A stretch of DNA of 64,000 bases, from assembly GCA_051880395.1 (NCBI GenBank), contig JBJENW010000035.1, positions 28,588 to 92,587 of the forward strand. Reading direction: 5' to 3'. Made by a program: the position numbers and the translations under genes. The notes beneath the pieces are model-generated. The model saw only the letters and a program-made list of their open reading frames with translations, was not told the DNA's origin and searched no databases. This document shows positions 36,871 through 45,947 of the stretch, one piece after another; the stretch's first letter is position 1, and each line of letters opens with the position of its first letter. This stretch comes from JBJENW01 sp051880395 (GTDB taxonomy: Bacteria; Bacillota; Clostridia; Lachnospirales; Lachnospiraceae).

Positions 36871-38251
36871 CCTTTTCTCCTTCTTCCTTTTTCAATGCAG
36901 TCGTCTGGTTATCGTCAACCCCTTCTGATTTATCTTTCTGGAATAGGATTTTGACCGTTAAAAGAATCAATTTGATATCCAGCCATACAGAATAATTTTC
37001 AATGTAGGTCAGATCCAGTTTCAGCTTGTCGTATGGTACCGTATGATAATTTCCGTACACTTGTGCATATCCGGTCAGACCAGCTTTCATTTTCAGCCGA
37101 TACCGAAATTCTGGAATCACTTTTTCGTACTGCTGATAGATTTCTTCCCTCTCCGGGCGCGGTCCTACAAAAGACATATCCCCTTTTAAAATATTAAACA
37201 ACTGTGGCAGCTCGTCCACATGCAGCCTGCGGATGACCTTTCCAACCGGTGTAATGCGGTCATCATGTTTTGCCGCCAGACGAGCACCATACTTTTCCGA
37301 ATCGACGACCATGCTGCGAAATTTATAAATCTGAAACACTTCTCCGTTTTTTGTCACACGCTCCTGACTATAAAATACAGGTCCATGATCGTACAACTTA
37401 ATCGCAATCGCTATGATCAACATAAATGGAGAGGCAAGAATACAGCCGATCAGAGAAATCACAATATCCATACAACGCTTCACAAACGTTTGACTGACTG
37501 TCAGACCACGATTACGAAACAGCATCAATGGCGTATCAAACAATTCGATATTGGTCGAACTTGTGATCATGATATCCGAAATCTTCGGTACACAATAACA
37601 ACGGATCCCTCTTTTAAAACAATATTTCAAAAATAAGTTTCGCTCGTGCGACGGGATATCTCCGATCATCACACACTCTGCTTCTTTGATCTTATTCAAA
37701 ACGTTCTGTGTTCCCTCGTTGATATGCACGGTTTCCTTGATGCTGTATTTGTCTCCGCGTGTATTCAATTTTCGAATCAATGCCTTTGGACTGATATCCC
37801 CATGGATCAAGAGCATCTGATGTGGCGGATACAACTTCGCATACACCCACCGGGTAAAAATGATCCAAAGAATTCCAACAATGAGATCTGCAACTGTAAG
37901 TTTTGCCATCGGCCATATATTTTCTGTAAACGCCCACTTTCCAATCAGGCTGACCTGCAGATACGTCACTCCATTTGTACAAACAATCGCTAAAATTTGC
38001 GAATACAGCACGTCTAAATTTCGCAGATATCCGACTTTAAATGCACCTGTTACTTTTGAAAACAAAAAAGTAAACAGACAGTAGATTGCAATGACCGCCC
38101 AGTTACCACGCCGATAATAGTGAATCTCCATCATCGGCTCTAATACCCGATACCATAGCCATGCAAACATCGCCGTTTGTGCAGCAACCAATACAATGGT
38201 CGACCAGAACATAAATATTCGTTTATAGGTTTCCCTTTTCTTATTATTCAT
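36860..38251 (-). CDS. Second polyisoprenyl-phosphate sugar-1-phosphate transferase
   Basis: A 463-residue protein. Four N-terminal membrane segments, a nucleotide-binding-like middle region (MLLIHGDISPKALIRKL), one further span (about 265-285) and a C-terminal PGT catalytic domain are present. FQIYKFRSMVVDSEK, HVDELPQLFNILKGDMSFVG and PRPEREEIYQ hold the Asp-Glu catalytic pair. It differs clearly from the enzyme at 13722, so the locus may start two glycans with different first sugars. AAGGAG lies 13 bases before the ATG, longer than usual. An extended -10 element is about 45 bases upstream. Confidence 0.9.
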   Translation of the reverse strand: MNNKKRETYKRIFMFWSTIVLVAAQTAMFAWLWYRVLEPMMEIHYYRRGNWAVIAIYCLFTFLFSKVTGAFKVGYLRNLDVLYSQILAIVCTNGVTYLQVSLIGKWAFTENIWPMAKLTVADLIVGILWIIFTRWVYAKLYPPHQMLLIHGDISPKALIRKLNTRGDKYSIKETVHINEGTQNVLNKIKEAECVMIGDIPSHERNLFLKYCFKRGIRCYCVPKISDIMITSSTNIELFDTPLMLFRNRGLTVSQTFVKRCMDIVISLIGCILASPFMLIIAIAIKLYDHGPVFYSQERVTKNGEVFQIYKFRSMVVDSEKYGARLAAKHDDRITPVGKVIRRLHVDELPQLFNILKGDMSFVGPRPEREEIYQQYEKVIPEFRYRLKMKAGLTGYAQVYGNYHTVPYDKLKLDLTYIENYSVWLDIKLILLTVKILFQKDKSEGVDDNQTTALKKEEGEKGGN

Positions 38252-38292
38252 CTTTTTTCTTTTTACTCCTTGCTTCAGTTTCTTGCTTTCCT

Positions 38293-38300
38293 ATCATACC
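38293..38300 (-). promoter_or_regulatory. Extended -10 promoter before the second initiating transferase
   Basis: TGG-TATGAT with the TG extension lies about 45 bases upstream of the ATG at 38251; the -35 is poor. The downstream sequence TATGATAGGAAAG is shared with the region before cdaA. Confidence 0.42.
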
Positions 38301-38346
38301 ACTATCTGCACGTTTATAGAAGATTTTTTTCTAATTTTTCTTTTTC

Positions 38347-40317
38347 CTAGTAACAATATCCCATAAGCATCGTCACGCTATACCCGAGCATCAATGTTTC
38401 CACTCCCAGAACTTTATTTGCAAAATATGGAATCCGATTCTCTACTTTCGGACTGGAAAGCGCAAAAAACGGCAAGAATAAAATTGGAATAAAATACCGC
38501 CCTTGAATTCCTTCCACCACAGATGCACCCACCGGATTAATTCTTCCATCTCCCACATAAAGTGCCAAAAGAAGCATACCGCTGATCAGGAAAAACGTCG
38601 TGACCATACATGCCGTATGGCTGCTTTTTGGATTCTGTCGTACACGGTCCGGCGCAAGAGCCGCAGTTACAACCAAAAGGATCGGAACCAAAAAGACTAG
38701 AATCCCAAGTGGATAATTCATCCATCCATACGTTGCCAGTCCTTCTATCCAAAGAACCAGTTTTTTATCCAGTGTTTTGATCAAGACAGTAACAAAAAAG
38801 AACGGCTTTTCTTTCAGAGCCATAATCTGTGACTGACCAAGTGCATTGACCGCCTGTGTTTGGGAAACTGAGTTTGTCAGCCCCATACTGACCAGTGCTA
38901 CTGCAATCGCCACCGGAATCAGTGCAATCGTAAATTTTTTCCAATAATTCTTTCGTGTCTGAAACCGTTCTTTTGGAATCAAAAATACCAATAATCCCAA
39001 AATGGCATAAACATATTTGCACAAAAACACGATTGCCAATAAAATTCCAAGTGTCAGTGCTTCTTTCGTTCCAAGTTCTTTTTTCTTCGTACTATATGCA
39101 TAAGACAAACAGGTCGCAATGAATAACATACAAAAACCATTCAATAATGCATCCGGTGAGAAAGAAGCAGCCTGATAAACCGAAATTGGCATCAATGCGA
39201 TCACCACCATCAGTGTTTTTGCACATGGAAGCTTTTTCACCGCAAAAAACACCAGCGCTGCATAGCATAAAAGATTCAACACTCTTGCCAAAACCATCGT
39301 CAGATACGCAGAAATTCCAAGATTTCTTCCGATCCAAAGTCCCAATGCCTGCGGCAGATAAAACAAGGAATTTACTCCTCCTTGATACGAGATGACTTTT
39401 GCCTCTTTTGAAAATGACTCCTGTGTCTGTCTCTGATACGCAAAGGATCCATAGCAGCTTTTTGGGCTGATCACCCTTTCCAAACGCAGAGTATCAAAAT
39501 TCTCAGGCAAAGCAATTTCGTCTGCCTGATGCGTCAGCTGCATAAATGGAGACAACACGTTTCCATACGAAACATCCATACTCCTCATAAGGTGATCATA
39601 CCCATCGCACTCCTGGCTAGCCGGATTACTCATTGCCAAAAGTACCCCAGCCGAAAGTACAACAACAAGAAACACCCGTTCAATCTGAGTCCGCTTTTTC
39701 CAAAAAAATAGAATACATCCGCCAAGAAACACCGCTCCCGTCATCAGGTAGAAACACGTATATTTTTCTGACATTGCATATGTGATATCCATGCGAAGCT
39801 GTTGATCTGTCCCGGTAATCTTTGTCGTATAGGCATTTTCATACACATCTTTAGGCTGTGTAAAAAAAACAATCTGGCTCTTTTTTTCCAGTTTTTCTAT
39901 ACAAAGACGAAACAGCTTCTTTTCTCCCGGCGCTTCTGCCCCCTCTTTTGTGTGCAATGGTACAGAGACACTCTGCTTTTCCTTCCCAGCCGGAACCTCC
40001 ACTGTCTGCTGGCTGACGCAGCTTTGATCTTCGCGCAAGATCTTTACCTTTATTTTTTCTGGTGTTTTTCCTTTATTCTGTACCATAAAATCCAGATAAT
40101 CCACATCAGCAACCCACCGCACCTGTTGCTCGATTTTTCCTTTTTGCAGAGCAATTTTTGTAACTGGAGCCGATGTATCGTTTAGAGACACTTTCCCGTC
40201 AAACTGATATGTGTAACGTTGCGCACAAAACCAGAGGAGCAAAAATCCTAACACAATATAAATCCCCACTTTTTCCGCCGTAAACCAAGTTTTGAGAATG
40301 CTGTCTATCTGTTTCAT
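38347..40317 (-). CDS. DUF2142-like polytopic membrane protein
   Basis: A 656-residue protein. One N-terminal span precedes a soluble region of about 150 residues, then 10-12 further hydrophobic segments. NPASQECDGYDHLMRSMDVSYGN is the acidic-His loop typical of DUF2142, a family of predicted GT-C membrane enzymes. GRYFIPILFLPFFAL near the end also fits. Its substrate is unknown. The gene lies between the secreted glycosidase-like protein and the second initiating transferase, with AAAGGA before the ATG. It probably adds or transfers a sugar on the outer face of the membrane, which is inference from fold type. Confidence 0.78.
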   Translation of the reverse strand: MKQIDSILKTWFTAEKVGIYIVLGFLLLWFCAQRYTYQFDGKVSLNDTSAPVTKIALQKGKIEQQVRWVADVDYLDFMVQNKGKTPEKIKVKILREDQSCVSQQTVEVPAGKEKQSVSVPLHTKEGAEAPGEKKLFRLCIEKLEKKSQIVFFTQPKDVYENAYTTKITGTDQQLRMDITYAMSEKYTCFYLMTGAVFLGGCILFFWKKRTQIERVFLVVVLSAGVLLAMSNPASQECDGYDHLMRSMDVSYGNVLSPFMQLTHQADEIALPENFDTLRLERVISPKSCYGSFAYQRQTQESFSKEAKVISYQGGVNSLFYLPQALGLWIGRNLGISAYLTMVLARVLNLLCYAALVFFAVKKLPCAKTLMVVIALMPISVYQAASFSPDALLNGFCMLFIATCLSYAYSTKKKELGTKEALTLGILLAIVFLCKYVYAILGLLVFLIPKERFQTRKNYWKKFTIALIPVAIAVALVSMGLTNSVSQTQAVNALGQSQIMALKEKPFFFVTVLIKTLDKKLVLWIEGLATYGWMNYPLGILVFLVPILLVVTAALAPDRVRQNPKSSHTACMVTTFFLISGMLLLALYVGDGRINPVGASVVEGIQGRYFIPILFLPFFALSSPKVENRIPYFANKVLGVETLMLGYSVTMLMGYCY

Positions 40318-40348
40318 ACCGAGTCCTTTCCAAGCATGTTCTGCTCTT

Positions 40349-43087
40349 TTAGCTTCTCCAATTCTTCACGATTTTTTCTTTCGTATATCCGCTCACAAGC
40401 TGATTCCATTTTTTCTTTTTTCCGATGACCCCAAGATACTTTTTCGTATATTTTTCTGCATAATTGGTATCCATATATTTAAACACAGAATAGGCACCTC
40501 TTCCTTTGATCCCGAAACAGAATCCTGCATCTCCAGGCTCATCTACAAAACTTCGGATGATAAAAGCATCGATCATCTTGTCACAGGCCGCTATATTATA
40601 GGCATAAGCAAGAGCTGCTGCCTGCTTTTTCTTACTGCGTCTGGAATCAAAACCGATTTCAGAAATAATGATACTTTTATTTCCATGAACACGTTTGACG
40701 TACTTTGTAAAAACCTTTAGATTTTTCATTGTAATATACCCGGTTTTTTCATTATTCTGTACAAGGTCCGGCCGCCGGTAATAACTCACCGGGTCCCAGA
40801 ATCCGGGATAATCGATGCGCACGGAATACGGATGAATGGCAATGTCCCATGCAACATCCTTTTGTACGGATTTTATATATTTTGCAAACCGCTCTAAAAA
40901 CGCCTTAGATGTCATTCCGCATGTCTCATTTTTCTTTCTGTTCCAAATGGAATCCACGCAAGTGTATACTTTTGATACTGATTTTACACTTTTTACTGCA
41001 TTATACAGACAGCGGAACGCAAACGCATAACGGCTGACAAATTGCGCATCGGTCAAACTTCCCCGATAGCACCATACATCGCAGGAATTCAGCTCATTTC
41101 CCAAAATCCAGTTTGAAACATAACAGTCTGTCTGCCCAAATTTTTCTGCCAGGAAGCTGAAGATTGCTTCCATATATTCACGAGACGTATTATTCATCAC
41201 TTCCCATGCATAATATAAATGTCCTGCCTGACGTGCCTCTTTTGCGATCAGCTGTGGCGCATACGTCAGCGTCAACTGATCCAGATTGATCTGCACGGTC
41301 ACATTCACATTTCTTGCGTTCGCCGCGCGCAAAATAGGTAAATATCCTCCCATTCCCGCAAATGTATACGTTTTTCCATTATATTGATATTTCTCTGGCT
41401 CTGTGGTATTCGGATTTATCACATCCGAAATATTTACATTCATAAACATATTGTGCGCACCAGTTGACACAATATCCGAAAAATTTGATGTCTGCAATCC
41501 CTTCTTTGTCTTCCCGTATTGATATTTCGCTGTGTTATACGCCAGTTTTCCAGGATTGGAAATATAATCCGATGGTTTGCTGATCAGTTGGTATTTTGTT
41601 CCATTTTTTATAGCGATCGCATAACGCGCCAATGCATATCCACGGTTTTTTGTGGTATCCAGCTGGAACGAAAGCTTTTTCTGTTTCTTACAACTGGCCA
41701 CACGATGACGTGCAGAAGCTCCACTTTTTGTTGTCTGTACCAGATAATAGTTTCCATCCGAACTAGAGATCCGTTTCCCTACCGTTGCCTCCACCAAAAC
41801 GGTATTTTTTTTCCATGCCTTACAGGTTGTGATTTTCGCCGAATCTGCTTTCGCTGCATACTCTTTTTCCCACTTCGCATAAAATGTTTTTTCACCAATC
41901 GTTCCTGTTTTGATTTCATTTACAGATGTCTTGTACTTCTTATCCGTATACCATCCAAGGAAAAAGTAACCTTTTTTCGTCGGCGTCTGAAGCTTCACGT
42001 TCGATTCGATCGTATATGTTTTCGGATTCTTTGCATGATTTTTTCCACCGTCCAGTTGATAAGTAATCTTATACTTCTGAGCTGTCCATTTTGCATAGAG
42101 ATCGATATCTCCAATACTTCCTTTTTCAATCTTTTCTATTTTTGTTGTGCACTCTTTTTGTGCATACCACCCCGCAAACGTATAACCTCTTCGGGTCGGC
42201 TCCGCCAGCTCAAAATCCGCATCCGGATCAAACACATAGGTGCGTTCCTCTGTACTTGCCAGTTTTCCTCCATTCGTATGGTACGTGATGGTATAGGTCT
42301 CTTTTTTCCACTTTGCATATAATTCCAGATTTCCTTCGCTTCCGGTCTGAATCTCTGTGACCGGCTCTTGATCATTCTCCGAAGCATACCACCCTTCAAA
42401 TGCATAGCCTTTTCTCGTCGGAGCTTTTAGTTTGATCGTCTCACTTGACCGATAATACGTAGCCGGATTCTCAGGGTCATTTTCTCCGTCTTCCACATGA
42501 TACGTAATCGAATACTCTTTCTCTCTCCAAGTTGCATATAAGCAAAGCTGATCCCCTTCTTTTTCGATTTGTCCCACACCGTTTACTTCCTGTAGGTCTT
42601 CGTATGTACGTTCCCCTTGCGCAGTCAGTGCCCAACCGTCAAACACATACCCTTCCCGTGTGAACACACAGCCTGTCAATGGCGTTTTCTCTCCGTACAT
42701 CATCTCCTGCTGCGGCATACTTCCCTCTGCGTCTTGTGCATTCTTATCAAAAACGATGACATATTTCACTGGTGTCAGAACAGCCTGCAGATGCATATCT
42801 TTTGAAACAACTACCTGATTCTCCAAAACTTCCCCGCTGATCTGGTCTTTCCATAAAATCTGATATCCTGGTACATAATACTTCGCCAGATCATTCAGTT
42901 CCACGCTGCTTCCAGCAATTACCGCAACACCATCTGAAAGCTTCGTCCCGTTCTCATCATAAAAATATAATCGCACTTGTGTTTGCGTCTCTTTCGCATC
43001 CTGTACATGGAATCCATATACCATTTCCGGATTGACATCAAACAGCATTACAACTGCCAAAATCAACGCAATCCATCTTTTTCCCAT
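40349..43087 (-). CDS. Secreted protein with InlB-type repeats and DUF5722-like glycosidase domain
   Basis: A 912-residue exported protein. The signal peptide (about 1-27) is followed by four InlB/Listeria-Bacteroides-type repeats at about 100-390, each ending in a GWY/GWA...LYAKW pattern. A linking beta domain follows, then a TIM-barrel-like region at about 560-905 similar to DUF5722, with ILGNELNSCDVW (likely acid/base Glu) and ISEIGFDSR (likely nucleophile Glu). GGAGG lies eight bases before the ATG at 43087; the ATG at 43093 is only two bases away from it. It may cut or remodel the surface glycan made by this locus, but substrate specificity is unknown. Confidence 0.82.
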   Translation of the reverse strand: MGKRWIALILAVVMLFDVNPEMVYGFHVQDAKETQTQVRLYFYDENGTKLSDGVAVIAGSSVELNDLAKYYVPGYQILWKDQISGEVLENQVVVSKDMHLQAVLTPVKYVIVFDKNAQDAEGSMPQQEMMYGEKTPLTGCVFTREGYVFDGWALTAQGERTYEDLQEVNGVGQIEKEGDQLCLYATWREKEYSITYHVEDGENDPENPATYYRSSETIKLKAPTRKGYAFEGWYASENDQEPVTEIQTGSEGNLELYAKWKKETYTITYHTNGGKLASTEERTYVFDPDADFELAEPTRRGYTFAGWYAQKECTTKIEKIEKGSIGDIDLYAKWTAQKYKITYQLDGGKNHAKNPKTYTIESNVKLQTPTKKGYFFLGWYTDKKYKTSVNEIKTGTIGEKTFYAKWEKEYAAKADSAKITTCKAWKKNTVLVEATVGKRISSSDGNYYLVQTTKSGASARHRVASCKKQKKLSFQLDTTKNRGYALARYAIAIKNGTKYQLISKPSDYISNPGKLAYNTAKYQYGKTKKGLQTSNFSDIVSTGAHNMFMNVNISDVINPNTTEPEKYQYNGKTYTFAGMGGYLPILRAANARNVNVTVQINLDQLTLTYAPQLIAKEARQAGHLYYAWEVMNNTSREYMEAIFSFLAEKFGQTDCYVSNWILGNELNSCDVWCYRGSLTDAQFVSRYAFAFRCLYNAVKSVKSVSKVYTCVDSIWNRKKNETCGMTSKAFLERFAKYIKSVQKDVAWDIAIHPYSVRIDYPGFWDPVSYYRRPDLVQNNEKTGYITMKNLKVFTKYVKRVHGNKSIIISEIGFDSRRSKKKQAAALAYAYNIAACDKMIDAFIIRSFVDEPGDAGFCFGIKGRGAYSVFKYMDTNYAEKYTKKYLGVIGKKKKWNQLVSGYTKEKIVKNWRS

Positions 43088-43134
43088 GTTCATATCCTCC
43101 CTTTTCTATCCGGTACCGTCAATTTTCCCCTTTT

Positions 43135-43140
43135 ATTATA
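43135..43140 (-). promoter_or_regulatory. -10 element of the glycosidase-like gene
   Basis: A perfect TATAAT, about 50 bases upstream of the ATG at 43087 and just beyond the rfbC terminator. The region where a -35 should be is only A/T runs. Confidence 0.5.
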
Positions 43141-43153
43141 CAAAATAATTTTT

Positions 43154-43202
43154 AAAAAAAAGGAAAAGGTTTCTTAAGGATTTCTTAAGATTCCCTTTTC
43201 CT
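43154..43202 (-). terminator. Rho-independent terminator after rfbC
   Basis: AGGAAAAGG and CCTTTTCCT form a nine-base outer stem with an inner hairpin around TTAAG repeats, and eight T residues follow on the minus strand. It ends the rfbB-rfbA-rfbC transcript about 15 bases after the stop codon. Confidence 0.9.
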
Positions 43203-43217
43203 ATTTGTTTCTGAATC

Positions 43218-43796
43218 TTACGCGTTTGCTTTATTCGCTGTATATTCTTTGATGCCGCCCCATTTTTGATCTTTTTCCGAGAAAATCAGATCCTCTTGTG
43301 TCATTCCTTCCGGCATCGGCCATTCTACACCGATATCCGGATCGCTCCACAAAAGTCCGCCTTCATCGTTTGGATGATAAAAATCGGTACATTTATAAGC
43401 AAACTCGGCATAATCCGATAGCACGATAAAACCATGTGCAAAATTTTTCGGAATAAAGAACTGCTTTTTATTTTCGGCAGAAAGCTTTACACCAAACCAC
43501 TTTCCATATGTCTTCGAACCTTCTCTCAGATCAACCGCCACATCAAACACTTCTCCGTTTATGACGCGGACTAATTTATCCTGCGGATAATTGATCTGAA
43601 AATGTAAGCCCCTCAACACGCCCTTTTTAGAAGCAGATTGATTATCCTGCACAAACTGCACATCAATTCCGGCCTCTTTAAAATCATTGTAATTATAAGT
43701 TTCCATGAAATAACCGCGGTTATCTCCGAACACAGTCGGCTCAATGACCTTTAATCCTTCAATATCGTCACAATTTGTTACTTTAATCTTTCCCAT
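43218..43796 (-). CDS. rfbC: dTDP-4-dehydrorhamnose 3,5-epimerase
   Basis: A 192-residue cupin-fold enzyme for the third step of dTDP-L-rhamnose synthesis. TVFGDNRGYFMETY, SKKGVLRGLHFQ (with the catalytic His) and FVAHGFIVLS-type sequence FAHGFIVL, followed by KCTDFYHP, match RfbC. The ribosome site is weak (GGATTAG). A short open frame of 17 codons occupies most of the 87-base gap after rfbA and ends two bases from the rfbC start region, so translation may be coupled to it. Followed by a strong terminator. Confidence 0.96.
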   Translation of the reverse strand: MGKIKVTNCDDIEGLKVIEPTVFGDNRGYFMETYNYNDFKEAGIDVQFVQDNQSASKKGVLRGLHFQINYPQDKLVRVINGEVFDVAVDLREGSKTYGKWFGVKLSAENKKQFFIPKNFAHGFIVLSDYAEFAYKCTDFYHPNDEGGLLWSDPDIGVEWPMPEGMTQEDLIFSEKDQKWGGIKEYTANKANA

Positions 43797-43800
43797 TTTT

Positions 43801-43854
43801 CTAATCCGATTCCAACTGTTTTTCAGTGAAAAACAAAGGATCTGCTCCTTCCAT
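43801..43854 (-). CDS. Possible 17-codon ORF between rfbA and rfbC
   Basis: An ATG at 43854 opens a short frame, MEGADPLFFTEKQLESD, ending with TAG five bases before the rfbC ATG. It has no clear ribosome site of its own. It could be a leader peptide coupling rfbC translation, or a chance frame; no family can be assigned. Confidence 0.3.
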   Translation of the reverse strand: MEGADPLFFTEKQLESD

Positions 43855-43883
43855 AATATTTAATTTTAAAACCTGTCTCAATC

Positions 43884-44762
43884 CTACAGTCCTTCGGATA
43901 CTTCGATCAGATATTTTCCATAATTTGTCTTCAACAATGGCTGTGCCAATTTGACAAGCTGCTCTTTATCAATAAATCCTTTTTTATATGCAATTTCTTC
44001 AATACAGGAAACATATAATCCCTGGCGTTTCTGAATCGCAGAAACAAAGTCTGCCGCTGCGAGCAGCATGTCATGATTTCCGGTATCGAGCCATGCGAAA
44101 CCACGTCCAAGTGTCTCCACCTGCAGATTTCCCTGCTCTAAGTATGCGTTATTGACACTTGTGATCTCAATTTCGCCACGCGCGGACGGTTTCACCTGCT
44201 TTGCGATCTCCACAACCTGATTATCATAAAAGTATAAGCCCGGTACGGCATAGTTTGATTTCGGATGTTCCGGTTTTTCCTCGATGGAAAGTGCCTTTCC
44301 GCTTTCATCAAACTCTACCACACCGTATTCCCGCGGATCGCGGACATAATAGCCAAAGACGGTTGCTCCGCCTTCTGTCTCTACATGCTTTGACGCCGAT
44401 GCCAGCACCTTTGTAAAGCTCTGGCCGTAAAAAATATTATCTCCAAGAACGAGCGCAACCGCATCGTTTCCAATGAATGATTCCCCGATCAAAAATGCAT
44501 CCGCCAGTCCTCTCGGCTGTTCCTGTACCGCATACTGAATATCCATACCAAGCTGGCTTCCATCTTCCAAAAGTTCTTGAAAAACCGGAAGATCCCGCGG
44601 GGTTGAGATGATCAATACTTCCCGGATTCCTGCCAGCATCAAGGTAGACAGTGGATAATAGATCATCGGTTTATCATAGACCGGCATGATCTGTTTGGAG
44701 ATTGCTTTTGTTAATGGATACAGTCTGGTGCCGGAACCACCGGCCAATATAATCCCTTTCAT
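43884..44762 (-). CDS. rfbA: Glucose-1-phosphate thymidylyltransferase
   Basis: A 292-residue nucleotidyltransferase of normal length. GIILAGGSGTRLYPLTKAISKQ-type N terminus (GGSGTRLYPLTKAISK), VLGDNIFYG, VFGYYVRDPREYGVVEFD and WLDTGNHDML are diagnostic. It makes dTDP-glucose from glucose-1-phosphate and dTTP, the first step of the rhamnose route. AAGGAGG lies five bases before the ATG, and 11 bases separate it from rfbB. Confidence 0.97.
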   Translation of the reverse strand: MKGIILAGGSGTRLYPLTKAISKQIMPVYDKPMIYYPLSTLMLAGIREVLIISTPRDLPVFQELLEDGSQLGMDIQYAVQEQPRGLADAFLIGESFIGNDAVALVLGDNIFYGQSFTKVLASASKHVETEGGATVFGYYVRDPREYGVVEFDESGKALSIEEKPEHPKSNYAVPGLYFYDNQVVEIAKQVKPSARGEIEITSVNNAYLEQGNLQVETLGRGFAWLDTGNHDMLLAAADFVSAIQKRQGLYVSCIEEIAYKKGFIDKEQLVKLAQPLLKTNYGKYLIEVSEGL

Positions 44763-44773
44763 CGCAGCCTCCT

Positions 44774-45856
44774 TTATTTATCCTGATACATCTCATCGTA
44801 ATATTTCTGGTAGTCTCCGCTTGTAACATTTTTCATCCAATCTTCATGATCGAAAAACCAGGCGATCGTCTTACGGATTCCGTCTTTAAACATCGTCTCC
44901 GGCTCCCATCCGATCTCTGCTTTGATCTTATCCGGAGCGATCGCATAACGTCTGTCATGTCCTTTTCGGTCTTCCACATAAGTGATCAGATCTTTGCTGA
45001 CCAGTTTCTTTCTTGGATCATCATCCGGCAGCATTTCCTGCAGTGTCTCGATAATGATGTTGATGATCTCAATGTTCTGTTTTTCATTGTGACCACCGAC
45101 GTTATATGTCTCGCCCAATTTTCCTTTTTCCTGCACCATGTCGATTGCCTTTGCATGATCGTCCACATATAACCAGTCACGCACATTTTTTCCGTCACCA
45201 TATACCGGAAGTTTCTTTCCTTGCAATGCATTATTAATGATCAATGGAATCAATTTTTCCGGGAACTGATATGGTCCGTAGTTATTCGAACAGTTTGTGA
45301 TGTTAGCCGGGAAATGATACGTATCAATATACGCTTTCACCAGCATGTCCGAAGATGCTTTACTTGCAGAATACGGGCTATGCGGCGCATATGGTGTCGT
45401 CTCATAAAAATATCCGCCGTCTTCGCTTAAAGAGCCGTATACTTCATCGGTAGATACATGCAAAAATTTCTTATCCGCTTTAAATGTGCCATCCGGCAGC
45501 TCCCATGCCTGTTTTGCACAATTTAACATCACCGCTGTTCCGAGTACATTTGTCTGCACAAACACTTCCGGATTTCGGATACTGCGGTCTACATGACTTT
45601 CAGCAGCGAAATGAACCACGCGGTCGATATCGTTTTCTGCAAAAATCTTAGAGATTGCCTCTTTATCGCAGATATCTGCTTTGATAAACGTATAATTTTC
45701 TCTGTTTTCAATATCTTTTAAATTTTCCAGATTTCCTGCATATGTCAGTACATCCACATTGATAATGCGAATCTCATTGTCATATTTCCGAAACATATAA
45801 TGAATATAATTCGAACCGATAAACCCGGCTCCGCCTGTCACTAAATAGGTCCTCAT
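44774..45856 (-). CDS. rfbB: dTDP-glucose 4,6-dehydratase
   Basis: A 360-residue extended SDR enzyme. TGGAGFIGSNYIHY is the NAD-binding loop, HFAAESHVDRSI contains catalytic-site residues and YSASKASSDMLV holds the Tyr-x-x-x-Lys pair. It converts dTDP-glucose to the 4-keto-6-deoxy intermediate, the second step of dTDP-rhamnose synthesis. A good promoter lies about 50 bases upstream, making this the first gene of an rfbB-rfbA-rfbC unit. rfbD is separate, in the operon just upstream. Confidence 0.97.
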   Translation of the reverse strand: MRTYLVTGGAGFIGSNYIHYMFRKYDNEIRIINVDVLTYAGNLENLKDIENRENYTFIKADICDKEAISKIFAENDIDRVVHFAAESHVDRSIRNPEVFVQTNVLGTAVMLNCAKQAWELPDGTFKADKKFLHVSTDEVYGSLSEDGGYFYETTPYAPHSPYSASKASSDMLVKAYIDTYHFPANITNCSNNYGPYQFPEKLIPLIINNALQGKKLPVYGDGKNVRDWLYVDDHAKAIDMVQEKGKLGETYNVGGHNEKQNIEIINIIIETLQEMLPDDDPRKKLVSKDLITYVEDRKGHDRRYAIAPDKIKAEIGWEPETMFKDGIRKTIAWFFDHEDWMKNVTSGDYQKYYDEMYQDK

Positions 45857-45902
45857 TGACTTTATGTCCTCCTCGTTTTTTCTCAGTTTCTATGTCTGCG
45901 CT

Positions 45903-45931
45903 ATTATACCATTTTTTCTATTCTTTTACAA
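45903..45931 (-). promoter_or_regulatory. Promoter of rfbB-rfbA-rfbC
   Basis: TTGTAA (45926-45931), a 17-base spacer and TATAAT (45903-45908) with a TGG extension, about 50 bases before the rfbB ATG. The 90-base gap between the GT2 stop and rfbB otherwise holds nothing notable. Confidence 0.8.
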
Positions 45932-45947
45932 GTTTTGAAAATTTTTT

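Noticed and set aside
41519..42322. Plus-strand 267-residue open frame
   Set aside because: It is antisense to the secreted DUF5722-like gene, Phe/Ile/Cys-rich and matches no family; a shadow of the coding frame.
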